From the NCBI GenBank assembly GCA_039820405.1, contig JBCBQC010000094.1, positions 1 through 24,829 on the forward strand: a stretch of 24,829 nucleotides of DNA, given 5' to 3'. The position numbers and the translations under genes are program-made. Origin of the DNA: CALLVY01 sp937899855 (GTDB lineage Bacteria; Bacteroidota; Bacteroidia; Chitinophagales; Saprospiraceae). Positions within the stretch are counted from its first letter, which is position 1. Each line of letters opens with the position of its first letter. The notes beneath the pieces are model-generated. The model was not told the origin of the DNA. It worked only from the letters and a program-made list of their open reading frames with translations, and did no database searches. Shown here in pieces: positions 1-7,751 of this stretch.

Positions 1-18
1 GGTCGAATGGGGAAGAGC

Positions 19-48
19 AAAAAAAAAGCCCGTTTGAGAGACGGGCTT
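19..48 (-). terminator. Intrinsic terminator, leftward
   Basis: An 8-bp stem (26-33 with 41-48) and a 7-nt loop are followed, on the minus strand, by a run of nine T (the A run at 19-27). This is the classic shape of a rho-independent terminator for a transcript running right to left. It could end the transcript of the MtfA-like gene, about 390 bp away, or a minus-strand RNA from the intergenic region between. Confidence 0.6.
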
Positions 49-391
49 ATTGAAACGAATCTTACAATTTTTAACCAAAACTTACGACCTAATAAAGGCC
101 AATATCGTGCCAAAAAGATATTTTTATCGTATTTTTTAAAAATAAATTTAAGGCAGTGAGGAAAATTCGAAAATGGACCTCCCCACGCAGCGCCATCGTC
201 TCTCCGCTTACTGTCCAATTAAGGACCAGCGTAGGCCTAAAAAATCAAAAAACTCCCAATCTCGCCACAAGTTTTAGTTCACCGAGGCATCTAAAGTGCC
301 AAATACCGATGCACGGGGTCACACCCGTTCAATGGGAGCTGCCAAAGTATTTAAAGTTTTTTTAATCAGTCTAATTGAGTAATTGTTGAAG
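49..391. other. Gene-free stretch, possible structured RNA locus
   Basis: I see no convincing protein here. A 69-codon plus-strand frame at 156-365 has no recognisable domain. The DNA shows nested pairings: gtcc/ggac at 213-216 and 223-226; ctccca (253-258) with tgggag (333-338), enclosing ggca/tgcc at 286-289 and 297-300 and acggg/cccgt at 313-317 and 324-328. Terminator-like hairpins flank it pointing outward (minus at 19-48, plus at 392-424). On the minus strand the ctccca/tgggag stem is followed by T-rich sequence at 241-251. A small non-coding RNA is possible. It does not match conserved cores of tmRNA, RNase P RNA or SRP RNA that I know. Confidence 0.25.
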
Positions 392-424
392 ACCGATTCC
401 CCCGGTGGGCATCGGTTTTTCTTT
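392..424 (+). terminator. Intrinsic terminator, rightward
   Basis: A 6-bp stem accgat/atcggt (392-397 with 411-416), extended by an internal C-run/G-run pairing, is followed by an interrupted T run (417-424). The T run is on the plus strand, yet no protein gene on that strand lies upstream in the window. It therefore suggests a plus-strand RNA ending here, or it acts loosely in both directions for the convergent MtfA-like gene. Confidence 0.45.
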
Positions 425-436
425 AGAATGGGGGCA

Positions 437-1234
437 CTAGCGTCCGATGCCATCGCCGTCGGGATCTTGTAAAAACAAAATCTCCATTAAGCGGTACACC
501 TCCGGGTGTCGCTTTTGCAGACGCTCGGGGCGTTGGAAAAAATATTCTCCCGCCACGGCTAAAAATTCGGTTTCGCTGGTCCCTCCGTAAGCGGGGATGT
601 CGGATTTGCCGGCGCGGATTTTCTGCATCTCCACGTGGATCAGGTGGAGCCAGGGGGTGAGGTAGGGATCCTGGAGTAGGTATTCGGGGACACCGTCCAC
701 GGCACCGTCGAGCTTGTCGAGCAGGTGAATGAATTCGTGGATGCCGACGTTGCTTTTTCCACCTTGTAAAAAGGCCTGTCGCAGGGCCGTTTTGGACAAA
801 ATCATTTTGCCGTTCATATAACTCCAACCCACCATACCGAGGACCTGCCGTTTGCCACGCTGGGTATTGAAGGTATCGCCGTTGAAATTGTTGGGGTAGA
901 GGAGGACTTCGCTCAAGTTGGAGTAGTGGGTCCAGTCGGGAAAGCCAAAGATGGGGATAACGGCGCTGGCTGCGATGAGCAGGCGATCGAGGTCTTCCAC
1001 GGTGGTTTCGACCCCGGTGATTTGGACGTCTTGCAGAAAGTGTTGGAGGTGTCGTTCGAAGCGTTGGCGTTCGGTGGGGTCGAGCCGCTGGTAGTAGCGT
1101 ACGCTTTTGCGGAGCAGGGCGCGCCAGGCGGGGGGGAATGCTCCCACGGGCGCGCGGCGGCGGGGTCGGAAGGTCCACCAAGCGAGTAGGGCGAGGGCGA
1201 GGAGGGTACCGCCGATGATGTAGAGGTCGCGCAT
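437..1234 (-). CDS. mtfA: MtfA-like zinc-dependent peptidase (family M90)
   Basis: A 265-residue protein with the M90 signature: the zinc motif HEFIH at residues 166-170 followed by LLD, and a downstream ETEFLAVAGEYFF segment (221-233) matching the EFFAVASEYFF region that supplies the glutamate ligand. Its length is close to that of Escherichia coli MtfA. Residues 5-20 form a hydrophobic helix followed by an RPRRR stretch, so the enzyme is probably tethered to the inner membrane facing the cytoplasm. In E. coli, MtfA is a peptidase that binds the glucose repressor Mlc. Mlc and its sugar phosphotransferase partner are not to be expected in Bacteroidota, so the physiological target here is unknown. 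The family call is firm; the role is not. Confidence 0.88.
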   Translation of the reverse strand: MRDLYIIGGTLLALALLAWWTFRPRRRAPVGAFPPAWRALLRKSVRYYQRLDPTERQRFERHLQHFLQDVQITGVETTVEDLDRLLIAASAVIPIFGFPDWTHYSNLSEVLLYPNNFNGDTFNTQRGKRQVLGMVGWSYMNGKMILSKTALRQAFLQGGKSNVGIHEFIHLLDKLDGAVDGVPEYLLQDPYLTPWLHLIHVEMQKIRAGKSDIPAYGGTSETEFLAVAGEYFFQRPERLQKRHPEVYRLMEILFLQDPDGDGIGR

Positions 1235-1281
1235 GGGCTGGGGGAGGATTGCTTCATTTTTTTATTGCCCTGTAAATGTAG

Positions 1282-1315
1282 AAAAGCCTGGAAATCAATT
1301 GATTAACAGGCTTTT
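1282..1315 (-). terminator. Terminator of the tRNA transcript (bidirectional shape)
   Basis: A 9-bp stem aaaagcctg/caggctttt (1282-1290 with 1307-1315) encloses a loop that contains the perfect palindrome aatcaattgatt, so the hairpin can extend. The stem ends in A/T runs on both sides, giving a U tail in either direction. It starts five bases beyond the 3' end of tRNA-Leu, as expected for the end of the tRNA operon. Confidence 0.75.
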
Positions 1316-1319
1316 TCGG

Positions 1320-1403
1320 TACCCGGGACGGGACTTGAACCCGTACTCCCTAATGGGAACTGGATTTTAAGTCCAGCGTGTCTACCAATTCCACCACCCG
1401 GGC
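1320..1403 (-). tRNA. tRNA-Leu (anticodon TAA)
   Basis: The minus strand folds as a class II tRNA: acceptor GCCCGGG/CCCGGGT (last pair G-U), anticodon stem CTGGA/TCCAG around the loop CTTAAAA (anticodon TAA), a long variable arm TTCCCATTAGGGAGT typical of leucine, and T stem ACGGG/CCCGT with loop TTCAAGT. The discriminator base is A, as usual for leucine. The 3' CCA is not encoded (the next bases are CCG), so it must be added by the CCA-adding enzyme. It lies 63 bp downstream of tRNA-Gly and is probably co-transcribed. Confidence 0.95.
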
Positions 1404-1466
1404 CAATCGGCTCGTAAGGGCTACAAAAACAAATGGGTTTAAGCTTTACAACTCAAACCCACTCCT

Positions 1467-1542
<76 letters not shown>

Positions 1543-1611
1543 ATGGTTGAAAAATCAACTTTTTTTGACCCACCGGACTCTCTTTTGGAGACCCTTCTGT
1601 CTTGGGTGAAG

Positions 1612-1645
1612 CAAATATAAAGGAATCCCTCCCAAATTGTCAAAA
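1612..1645 (-). promoter_or_regulatory. Bacteroidota-type promoter of the tRNA-Gly/Leu operon
   Basis: On the minus strand the -7 element TATATTTG (1612-1619) matches the Bacteroidota consensus TAnnTTTG exactly, and TTTTG (1641-1645) sits 21 bp upstream as the -33 element. The -7 box ends about 70 bp before the mature 5' end of tRNA-Gly, leaving a short leader for processing. The spacing fits the primary sigma factor of this phylum. Confidence 0.65.
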
Positions 1646-1738
1646 CTTTGGGCAAAAATTTTTCACTTGTGAAAAGCACCCCCACGCAAAGTACCATTTC
1701 CCTTGGCGACGGCTCCTTCAAGGCGGGGTCCTAGCTAC

Positions 1739-1768
1739 AAAAAAAACCCTCCGCAGCTTGTACTGCGG
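1739..1768 (-). terminator. Terminator of the cysteine-rich lipoprotein gene
   Basis: A 6-bp stem ccgcag/ctgcgg (1751-1756 with 1763-1768), followed on the minus strand by AGGG and a run of eight T (A run at 1739-1746). It lies about 70 bp past the stop codon of the minus-strand gene at 1838-2686 and separates it from the tRNA promoter. Confidence 0.7.
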
Positions 1769-1837
1769 AAGGCCTATCCTAATTATGCGGGGGAGCGGAC
1801 CACCCGAGTTGGGCTGCGGACGGTCTTTTCCCCTACC

Positions 1838-2686
1838 TTAAAAACCACAGTTGGTGCAGGACACGGTAGCGTACCACTCATCCACGCGATCCGGGGGATC
1901 GATCGTCTCGACTTCCAGCGTGTATTGTACGCCGGCCTGGGCCTGAAATTGAAAATTGGCCGTCGGGGCCAGGGTTTGTCCCTGCCAAGGACCATTGGGG
2001 TAGGCCGTCCCGTCGCCCACCCACTCCGCGTAGAGGATGGTGCCGTTGCCACGGATGGTAAAGCGATTGGGAATGTCGATCGGCGTGCCGATGAGGGTGA
2101 CCTTGCAGTCCGGGCAGGTGTATAGCTCTTCGATGGGGTAGACGTAAAAGCCACCACCGTCGTACTGCCCGCTAAAGTTGCCGCCGCAGAGCTCCGGGTA
2201 GCAAGTCTCCTCGGTGACGATCTCAATACAGTTTTCACAGGATTTGGGTAAAGCGAATTCTAGGTCGGGGTTGGAACAGCAAGCTTCGGGGCGTTCGTCG
2301 ATATCCACGATGCGGGAGAAACACTCCTGTTCGGCATCGGGGTCGATGACCGTTACCTCGAAGTAGATGGATTCCCCACAGCCATTTTGCACGCCATTGT
2401 TGAGCACGTAGGCTTCGTAAGGCTGTCCCGAGGGCAGACCGACGATTTGGGGATTGCCTTCGATGTCGGGAAGGACGTAGTCGAAATCATACCAGGTGCC
2501 CGCATCGTCGATGAAGCGGAGGGTAAAGCCGAGGAATTGGCCGGGCGCACAATCGTTGCGGACGATGTCGAAGCGGACGGCAAAATAGCAGTAGTCCTCC
2601 CGGCCGGTTTCGCCGTCGCCTTGGCAGGCGGTAAAGAGGAAGGGGACAAGCAGGGCCAGTAGGACCGGGAAAAGGTACTTTTTCAT
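1838..2686 (-). CDS. Cysteine-rich secreted lipoprotein, unknown function
   Basis: A 282-residue protein with a signal peptide of type II: K2-K3, a hydrophobic core and the lipobox FTAC with the lipidated cysteine at residue 21. The mature part starts QGDGETGRED, an acidic stretch of the kind that can send Bacteroidota lipoproteins to the cell surface. It is rich in cysteines arranged in pairs (CC, CENC, CPDC and a C-terminal CTNC), which suggests disulphide bonds or metal binding outside the cytoplasm. I do not recognise a named domain. It stands alone, with its own terminator downstream and a 356-bp divergent region upstream. A weak -7 box TATCTTGG can be read about 65 bp before the start. 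The gene is real; the function is unknown. Confidence 0.8.
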   Translation of the reverse strand: MKKYLFPVLLALLVPFLFTACQGDGETGREDYCYFAVRFDIVRNDCAPGQFLGFTLRFIDDAGTWYDFDYVLPDIEGNPQIVGLPSGQPYEAYVLNNGVQNGCGESIYFEVTVIDPDAEQECFSRIVDIDERPEACCSNPDLEFALPKSCENCIEIVTEETCYPELCGGNFSGQYDGGGFYVYPIEELYTCPDCKVTLIGTPIDIPNRFTIRGNGTILYAEWVGDGTAYPNGPWQGQTLAPTANFQFQAQAGVQYTLEVETIDPPDRVDEWYATVSCTNCGF

Positions 2687-3042
2687 AGTTGGGTTGTTTA
2701 TATTTTTAAAATGGGTATTCCCTTTCTTTTAGTCCCCGTGGGTAGTGGCCAAGATAGGTACATTTACCGGAGCGAACCAAGCAAAACGCAAAGGATTGTG
2801 GGGCTGGGTTGACTGGCCGTCAAAAGCGCGATTAGTGGGGTTGAAATGCTAACCTTTTCCCATTAGTGGGGTCGGAATTGACTTACTCCGGTCCATTTCC
2901 GCACAAACCTTCCCAAGCAAGCCCGCAATTCGCCGTTTTTTCCGATCTTTAACTACGCAAACCCCTTTGATGGCACCCTCCGTCCCTCCGACACCGCCAA
3001 AAAAAGGGCAGCACATTGATATAAACAACAAAAAACAAAGAC
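2687..3042. other. Divergent intergenic region with a spaced direct repeat
   Basis: This 356-bp gap separates two divergently transcribed secreted-protein genes and must hold both promoters. No coding signal is convincing. The notable content is an 11-base direct repeat attagtggggt at 2831-2841 and 2862-2872, reported separately. The 40 bp before the plus-strand start are A-rich, as is common for Bacteroidota leaders, with no Shine-Dalgarno motif. Confidence 0.4.
2831..2878. repeat. Pair of direct repeats attagtggggt, 31 bp apart
   Basis: attagtggggttgaaat (2831-2847) and attagtggggtcggaat (2862-2878) agree at 15 of 17 positions, with the first 11 identical. Start-to-start spacing is 31 bp, close to three helical turns, so both copies would lie on the same face of the DNA. 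They sit between two divergent genes and may be operator sites. No regulator is known; this is inference from position and spacing. Confidence 0.4.
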
Positions 3043-5466
3043 ATGAAACGTACCCTCTCCTTCTCCCAAGCCCTGCTATCCGCATTGATTTGCCTCCTGA
3101 CCTGGCCCACCGCCACCCACGCCCAGGACGGCGACCTCCATTATTACGCACAGTGGTCGCACGGCGCCGGATTCATCAGCGCCGAACGGGGCCGCGGATT
3201 CCCCGTCACCGGTAACCTCAACGGAGATGGACTGGCCGATTTTGTCATGCCCGCCATGTTTATGTACCACGTGGGAAAGGCCAGGCTGGAGCAGGGCGAG
3301 CTCTACTTTGACGTACAAGCCACCGAATACTACAGCCGGGAAGCTCTTCTTTACCGGACTTACCTGCTGGACCTCAATGACAATGGCCTAGACGACTGCC
3401 TCCTACTCCGGGAACAGGCCGGCACCTGTTGTCCCCCATTCGTTTTTTACAACGAAGCGGAGCAGCTATCGGATGATCCCGTGGTGTTTTTACCCCCGGT
3501 GGAGGCCGGTGAACGGAAGTTTCCCGTACACCTCAATGCCGACAATACCGTCGATACCCTCTGGACCAGGAGTGGGATTCTCCACTTTGTCGACGGGCGT
3601 ACCGGCGAGGTGTATCCCAGCACTTGGAGTACGGGGCTGCGGGTGGAGACCTTCCACGATTTTAATGCCGATGGCCTCACGGATATCATGCTCGAAGTCA
3701 ACCAATCTGCCGAATTGGATACGGCGGCTACCGTGATTTTGCTCAACCAAGGCGATTTTTCCTTCGTCGACCACCAGAGCGCGGGAAGAATGTCTACCGA
3801 CCAGTACGGCGATTTCGACGGGGATGGTATCGATGACATCATAGCGCCCCAAGTGGGCAGCGATTTTCGGATACGCACCAAGCTGCTTTCCGGTAATGCC
3901 CTTACCAGCACCTACGACTTCCCGGAATTTTTTGGGGCCGTTGATTATTTTGTCCACGACCTCGATGGCGATGGATTTTCCGATATTTTGGTCTTTGATG
4001 GTGATGACTACCAGAGTTATTTTTGTCACAACCAAGGGGACCAAACGTTCACCGTCTACGAGACTTCCATGGAACAGGAGAATGGCCTCTTTTTCGCTTG
4101 GGACCCCAGTTGGGGTAGGGGCAACCTCATTGCGCAGAATGGTGGCGGTCGGCCCGTCTACTACCACGTCGACTTTGAGAATGGCGTTTACACCCTTGAG
4201 GACCTTACCCACCGGCTGGATATTCCGGTGATACCAGGGCCGGGTTACCGATACGTCCCCTGTTTGGTCGATACCGATCAGGATCAAAACCCCGAACTCC
4301 TGCTCTCCACGGGGTATTCCTTCCTGCACCGGGAATGGACGCCGACCGAAGGCTTTGCGGGCCATACCCACATCGACGGCCTTGATCTAAGATCCGTAAT
4401 CGAAAGTACGACCATGGTGGCCTCGGGGGATTTTGACGACGATGGTTTGATCGATCTGGTGTACGCGGTGTCCTCGCTTTCGAGTCGCCTGAAGATCAAA
4501 TACGCCCGCCCCGATGGCACCTTTGAGGATCCCATCACGCTGGTCGAGGACATTGGAGAGCCGACCATCATCACGGCCGATATCAATGGGGATGGCATCG
4601 ACGATTTTGCGGTTGATGCGGGCATCCAGTTTGTCTGGTTCGCCGGTCGGGCCGATCGGCAATTGGTGAAAACGGAAGTGTTCAACGACTACGTCTTCAA
4701 CTGGCAGTTTATCGATCCCAACGGAGATGATTTACCGGACTTGGCCTTGACCTCGCGGGACAGTGTCCACATCTTTATGAATCGGGCCGGCACCTACGAG
4801 CGTACCCAAACGCTCCTGGGCTCCGTGGCCCAAAGTAGCCAAGTCGGTACCAATCAGTTGCTGCTGTTTACCGCGCCTCCCGAGCCTCGGGTAAGCTTCG
4901 TCTACCTCGATTCCCTCGGTACGGGCCACGACGTATTCTGGGACCACGCCATTCCCAATAGCTTTCACCGCCTCAACTCCTTCCAATTGGACTACGATGG
5001 CGATGGTTTTCAGGATTTGTTTTACAACGATGAGGTGGACAATAACGAACGGGCCCACATCATCTACGGGCACGATTGGAGCCAGGACACCACCATCTGG
5101 TTCAACGACCGCTCCCTGGCGGGGGTAATCGATCTGAATCAGGACGGGATCACCGATTTAATTTGGCAAATTGGCCCCCAAATCTTTGTGGAAATCTTGC
5201 GGGAAAATCCCATCACTGCGACCTCTAAAACGGACCAGTCTACGGACGTCCGTATTTTCCCCAATCCCACGCGTGACCACTTGTACCTCCAGTCCGCCGT
5301 GCCCATCGATCCGCCGTCGGTACAGCTGTACCGCATCGACGGGACCTTATTGGAAAGCCAGGCGGGTTTCCCCGTCCGCATGGGGCATTTGCCGGCGGGC
5401 GTGTACCTGCTCCGTTGGCGTACGCCGGCGGGAGAAGTGCTGGTAAAGCGGGTGGTGAAGCAATAG
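3043..5466 (+). CDS. Secreted FG-GAP/VCBS repeat protein with T9SS sorting domain
   Basis: An 807-residue protein with a signal peptide (residues 1 to about 27, ending ATHA). About eleven FG-GAP/VCBS-type blocks follow, each with a calcium-loop motif of the D-x-N/D-x-D-G-x-x-D kind: near residues 58, 110, 206, 257, 306, 410, 463, 513, 558, 650 and 697. Such blocks usually build a seven-bladed beta-propeller, as in integrin alpha chains; the count may mean one propeller plus additional blades. The last 70 residues (from about 736, VRIFPNPTRDHLYLQ to VKRVVKQ) are a type A T9SS C-terminal domain, so the protein is probably exported by the Por secretion system and attached to the surface or released. 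It could bind polysaccharide or protein; no catalytic motif is visible. Its stop lies 7 bp from the stop of the convergent response-regulator gene, with no terminator between. Confidence 0.9.
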   Translation: MKRTLSFSQALLSALICLLTWPTATHAQDGDLHYYAQWSHGAGFISAERGRGFPVTGNLNGDGLADFVMPAMFMYHVGKARLEQGELYFDVQATEYYSREALLYRTYLLDLNDNGLDDCLLLREQAGTCCPPFVFYNEAEQLSDDPVVFLPPVEAGERKFPVHLNADNTVDTLWTRSGILHFVDGRTGEVYPSTWSTGLRVETFHDFNADGLTDIMLEVNQSAELDTAATVILLNQGDFSFVDHQSAGRMSTDQYGDFDGDGIDDIIAPQVGSDFRIRTKLLSGNALTSTYDFPEFFGAVDYFVHDLDGDGFSDILVFDGDDYQSYFCHNQGDQTFTVYETSMEQENGLFFAWDPSWGRGNLIAQNGGGRPVYYHVDFENGVYTLEDLTHRLDIPVIPGPGYRYVPCLVDTDQDQNPELLLSTGYSFLHREWTPTEGFAGHTHIDGLDLRSVIESTTMVASGDFDDDGLIDLVYAVSSLSSRLKIKYARPDGTFEDPITLVEDIGEPTIITADINGDGIDDFAVDAGIQFVWFAGRADRQLVKTEVFNDYVFNWQFIDPNGDDLPDLALTSRDSVHIFMNRAGTYERTQTLLGSVAQSSQVGTNQLLLFTAPPEPRVSFVYLDSLGTGHDVFWDHAIPNSFHRLNSFQLDYDGDGFQDLFYNDEVDNNERAHIIYGHDWSQDTTIWFNDRSLAGVIDLNQDGITDLIWQIGPQIFVEILRENPITATSKTDQSTDVRIFPNPTRDHLYLQSAVPIDPPSVQLYRIDGTLLESQAGFPVRMGHLPAGVYLLRWRTPAGEVLVKRVVKQ

Positions 5467-5473
5467 TGACTAC

Positions 5474-6241
5474 TCACCCCAACCAATAATTCAAAAACAC
5501 CTCCTTCCGCCCCTGCGATACCGGAATGATCGTCCCATCGTCCAGGTGCAGCTCGCCGCCGGGGCCGCGGATGTATTGTACGATGTGTTGGGTGTTGACG
5601 AGGTAGGAGCGGTGTACCCTAAAAAAAGCCTGTTCCGTCAGTAGGCCCTCCAGGTACTTTAGATTGCGCGATATCAAAATGGGCGTTTGCTGGCGTCGGA
5701 AAATGCGGCAGTAGGTCCCTTCCGCCTCACAGTAAAGCACTTCCTCGGCTTCGATAAAGTGGTAGCCCCGTAGGGTAGGCAGCGCGATTTTGGGGCCCTT
5801 AGCCGTGGGTTCCGCCCCGCGTAGGAGCTGTGCCAGGAGGAGGTCCACCTTTTGTTTTTGATAAAAGCTAGGGGTCTGCGTCGAGCGGATGCGGGCGATG
5901 GCCTGACGCAGCTCCACCCGGTCGATGGGTTTGAGTAAATAGTCCAAGGCCGAGAACTTGATGGCTTGGATGGCGTAGTGGTCGTAGGCGGTGGTAAAAA
6001 TGACGTCGAAGTCAATCTCCGCCACCTGATCGAGGAGGTCGAAGCCCGTCCCGATGGGAAATTGGACGTCTAAAAAAAGCAGTTGGGGCCCTTGTTCCTC
6101 AATCGCGCGCAGGCCCCTTTTGATGCTGGGTTCGATGCCCAGTACCCTCACCTCCGGGGCGACTTCCTGAATCAACTTATTCAGAATATTGGCGCTTCGT
6201 TTTTCGTCTTCAATAATCAGTGCGCGAATCATACTTTTCAT
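5474..6241 (-). CDS. LytTR-family response regulator
   Basis: A 255-residue LytR/AlgR-type regulator. The receiver domain (about 5-120) has the acidic pair E11-D12, the phospho-acceptor D58 in LLFLDVQF, T83/T84 and K104 in YLLKPID. The LytTR DNA-binding domain (about 150-255) contains the typical FFRVHRSYLVN segment. It overlaps the end of the upstream histidine kinase gene by 32 bp, so the two are translationally coupled partners. A second in-frame start at 6232 (MIRALIIEDE) fits the family's usual N terminus better and would shorten the overlap to 23 bp. If the kinase is inactivated by its frameshift, this regulator may be orphaned. Confidence 0.93.
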   Translation of the reverse strand: MKSMIRALIIEDEKRSANILNKLIQEVAPEVRVLGIEPSIKRGLRAIEEQGPQLLFLDVQFPIGTGFDLLDQVAEIDFDVIFTTAYDHYAIQAIKFSALDYLLKPIDRVELRQAIARIRSTQTPSFYQKQKVDLLLAQLLRGAEPTAKGPKIALPTLRGYHFIEAEEVLYCEAEGTYCRIFRRQQTPILISRNLKYLEGLLTEQAFFRVHRSYLVNTQHIVQYIRGPGGELHLDDGTIIPVSQGRKEVFLNYWLG

Positions 6242-7751
6242 TTTTGAGGGGAAAGAAAATGCGGAAACAGGTGCCCAAGGCCTCGTTGGATTCGTTCTTG
6301 AGGTCCTCTACCTCCACGCGGTATTTGGTTTTTCGATACCGATTGAGTAAGTCGATGCGTTCCTGGATGATGGTAAGCCCGAGGGCCGGGTGGCTAAATT
6401 TTCCCCGCAATCGTGCCGCCTCTTCCCGGCCGATGCCATTGTCCCAAATCCAGCAACAAAGCCATTGCCCCACCCGGTCCAACTGGATGTGCAGCCGCCC
6501 CTGGCCCTCCTCCTTGGGCAGCAAACCGTGCCAGATGGCGTTTTCGACAAACGGCTGGATCATCATCGGGGGAATGCTGCGCAGGTCGGTATTGATGTCG
6601 GCGGCCACGTCGATTTGCCAGTGGAGTTTATCGCCCAAACGCAGCTTTTCCAAACGCAGGTAGGTCTCCAAATTGTCCAGTTCATCCCGGATCGACACCA
6701 AGCTGCTCCGCGAATTGGTCAATACCTTGCGAATGATCCGGGCCACACTACCCAGGTGCTGACTCGCCAATTGGGGGGCACCCCGTTCGATCAAATCTTG
6801 AACGGAAGCCAGTACGTTAAAAATAAAGTGCGGATTGAGCTGGGTACGCAGGGCCTTTTGCTCCGACTCGATCGATTGCTGAATGAGGAGGGTCTTGGTC
6901 CGCAGGGTGCGCAGCCGCAGGTAGACGATGCCCAGCAGGCCGCTAAAAAATAGAAGGACGCAGCCCAATAAAAAAAGCGAGGACTGCCAAAAGGCCCGCT
7001 TGATGCTAAAACGCAGACTGGCCGCTTCGCGACTCCACTGTCCCTGGCTATTTTTGGCCAGCACCTCAAAGACGTAATCGCCCGGGGGGAGTTTGGGGTA
7101 CACCAAACTGGTTTGCGTGGTGGATTGCCAAGTCGTATCCAAACCCCGGAGGCGGTAGCGGTAGGCCCGCTGGTCGCCCGACTGGAACGACAGGCCGACG
7201 AAACCCAGTTCGATGTTGTTTTGCTGGTATCCCAGGTGGTAACCATCCGCCACCAGGGTATCGCGCCCGTTGATGCGAAACTGCTGGATGTATACCCGGG
7301 GCCGGGGTGGGCTACGGAGCCGGTATTTATGGAATACCGTCAGGCCATTGTCATTGCTCACCCACACCAAGCTATCCGTCACCGCCACGCCGTTGACCTT
7401 GCTGGCGAGCAACCCGTTGGCGTAGGTATAATGGTTGATTTTGGGGGTTTCGCAAAGCCCATCCCGGGCGTGAATCCAACTGAGCCCCTGATTCGAGCTG
7501 ACCCACAAATCGCCATCCTCATCGACCAGGACGTCGTTGCAAAAGTCGCTCAACAAACCCTCCCGCTCCGTCAGTTGCCAGATGCGCTCCCCCGATTTGA
7601 TGACCAAGCCATGGCCCATGGTTGCCAGTAAAAGGTGTGCTCCGTGCTTGGCAATGCCGTTGATGCGGGTATTGAGTAGGGGGTTGGCATGGGGGGGAAA
7701 CGTACCCGCCCCCGATCGTAAAAACAAAGGCCAGCGTGGGTGCCCAGCCAA
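6210..7751 (-). CDS. Sensor histidine kinase, C-terminal part (frameshifted gene)
   Basis: This frame holds the second half of a propeller-type LytS-like histidine kinase. The true sequence begins at the homopolymer 7691-7697 (residue 19 of this frame, FPPHANPLL); the first codons are an out-of-frame shadow. Then come the last propeller blades (about 25-145), a Y_Y_Y domain (about 185-250), one membrane helix (about 255-280), a short coiled linker, the His_kinase motif LNPHFIFN with phospho-acceptor H308, and the HATPase domain with N box VENAIWHGL (402-410), DNGIG (437-441) and GLTIIQERI. All kinase motifs are intact. It needs the upstream part for a signal peptide and the rest of the sensor. 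Confidence 0.85.
   Translation of the reverse strand: MAGHPRWPLFLRSGAGTFPPHANPLLNTRINGIAKHGAHLLLATMGHGLVIKSGERIWQLTEREGLLSDFCNDVLVDEDGDLWVSSNQGLSWIHARDGLCETPKINHYTYANGLLASKVNGVAVTDSLVWVSNDNGLTVFHKYRLRSPPRPRVYIQQFRINGRDTLVADGYHLGYQQNNIELGFVGLSFQSGDQRAYRYRLRGLDTTWQSTTQTSLVYPKLPPGDYVFEVLAKNSQGQWSREAASLRFSIKRAFWQSSLFLLGCVLLFFSGLLGIVYLRLRTLRTKTLLIQQSIESEQKALRTQLNPHFIFNVLASVQDLIERGAPQLASQHLGSVARIIRKVLTNSRSSLVSIRDELDNLETYLRLEKLRLGDKLHWQIDVAADINTDLRSIPPMMIQPFVENAIWHGLLPKEEGQGRLHIQLDRVGQWLCCWIWDNGIGREEAARLRGKFSHPALGLTIIQERIDLLNRYRKTKYRVEVEDLKNESNEALGTCFRIFFPLKNEKYDSRTDY

Noticed and set aside
156..365. A 69-codon plus-strand frame near the left end
   Set aside because: No recognisable domain, signal or conserved look, and a composition unlike the neighbouring genes. 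An RNA locus or decayed sequence is at least as likely.
3490..4371. A 293-codon open frame antisense to the FG-GAP gene
   Set aside because: It mirrors the repeated Asp/Gly codons of the real gene, has no domain and no start context; the plus-strand protein has clear motifs throughout.
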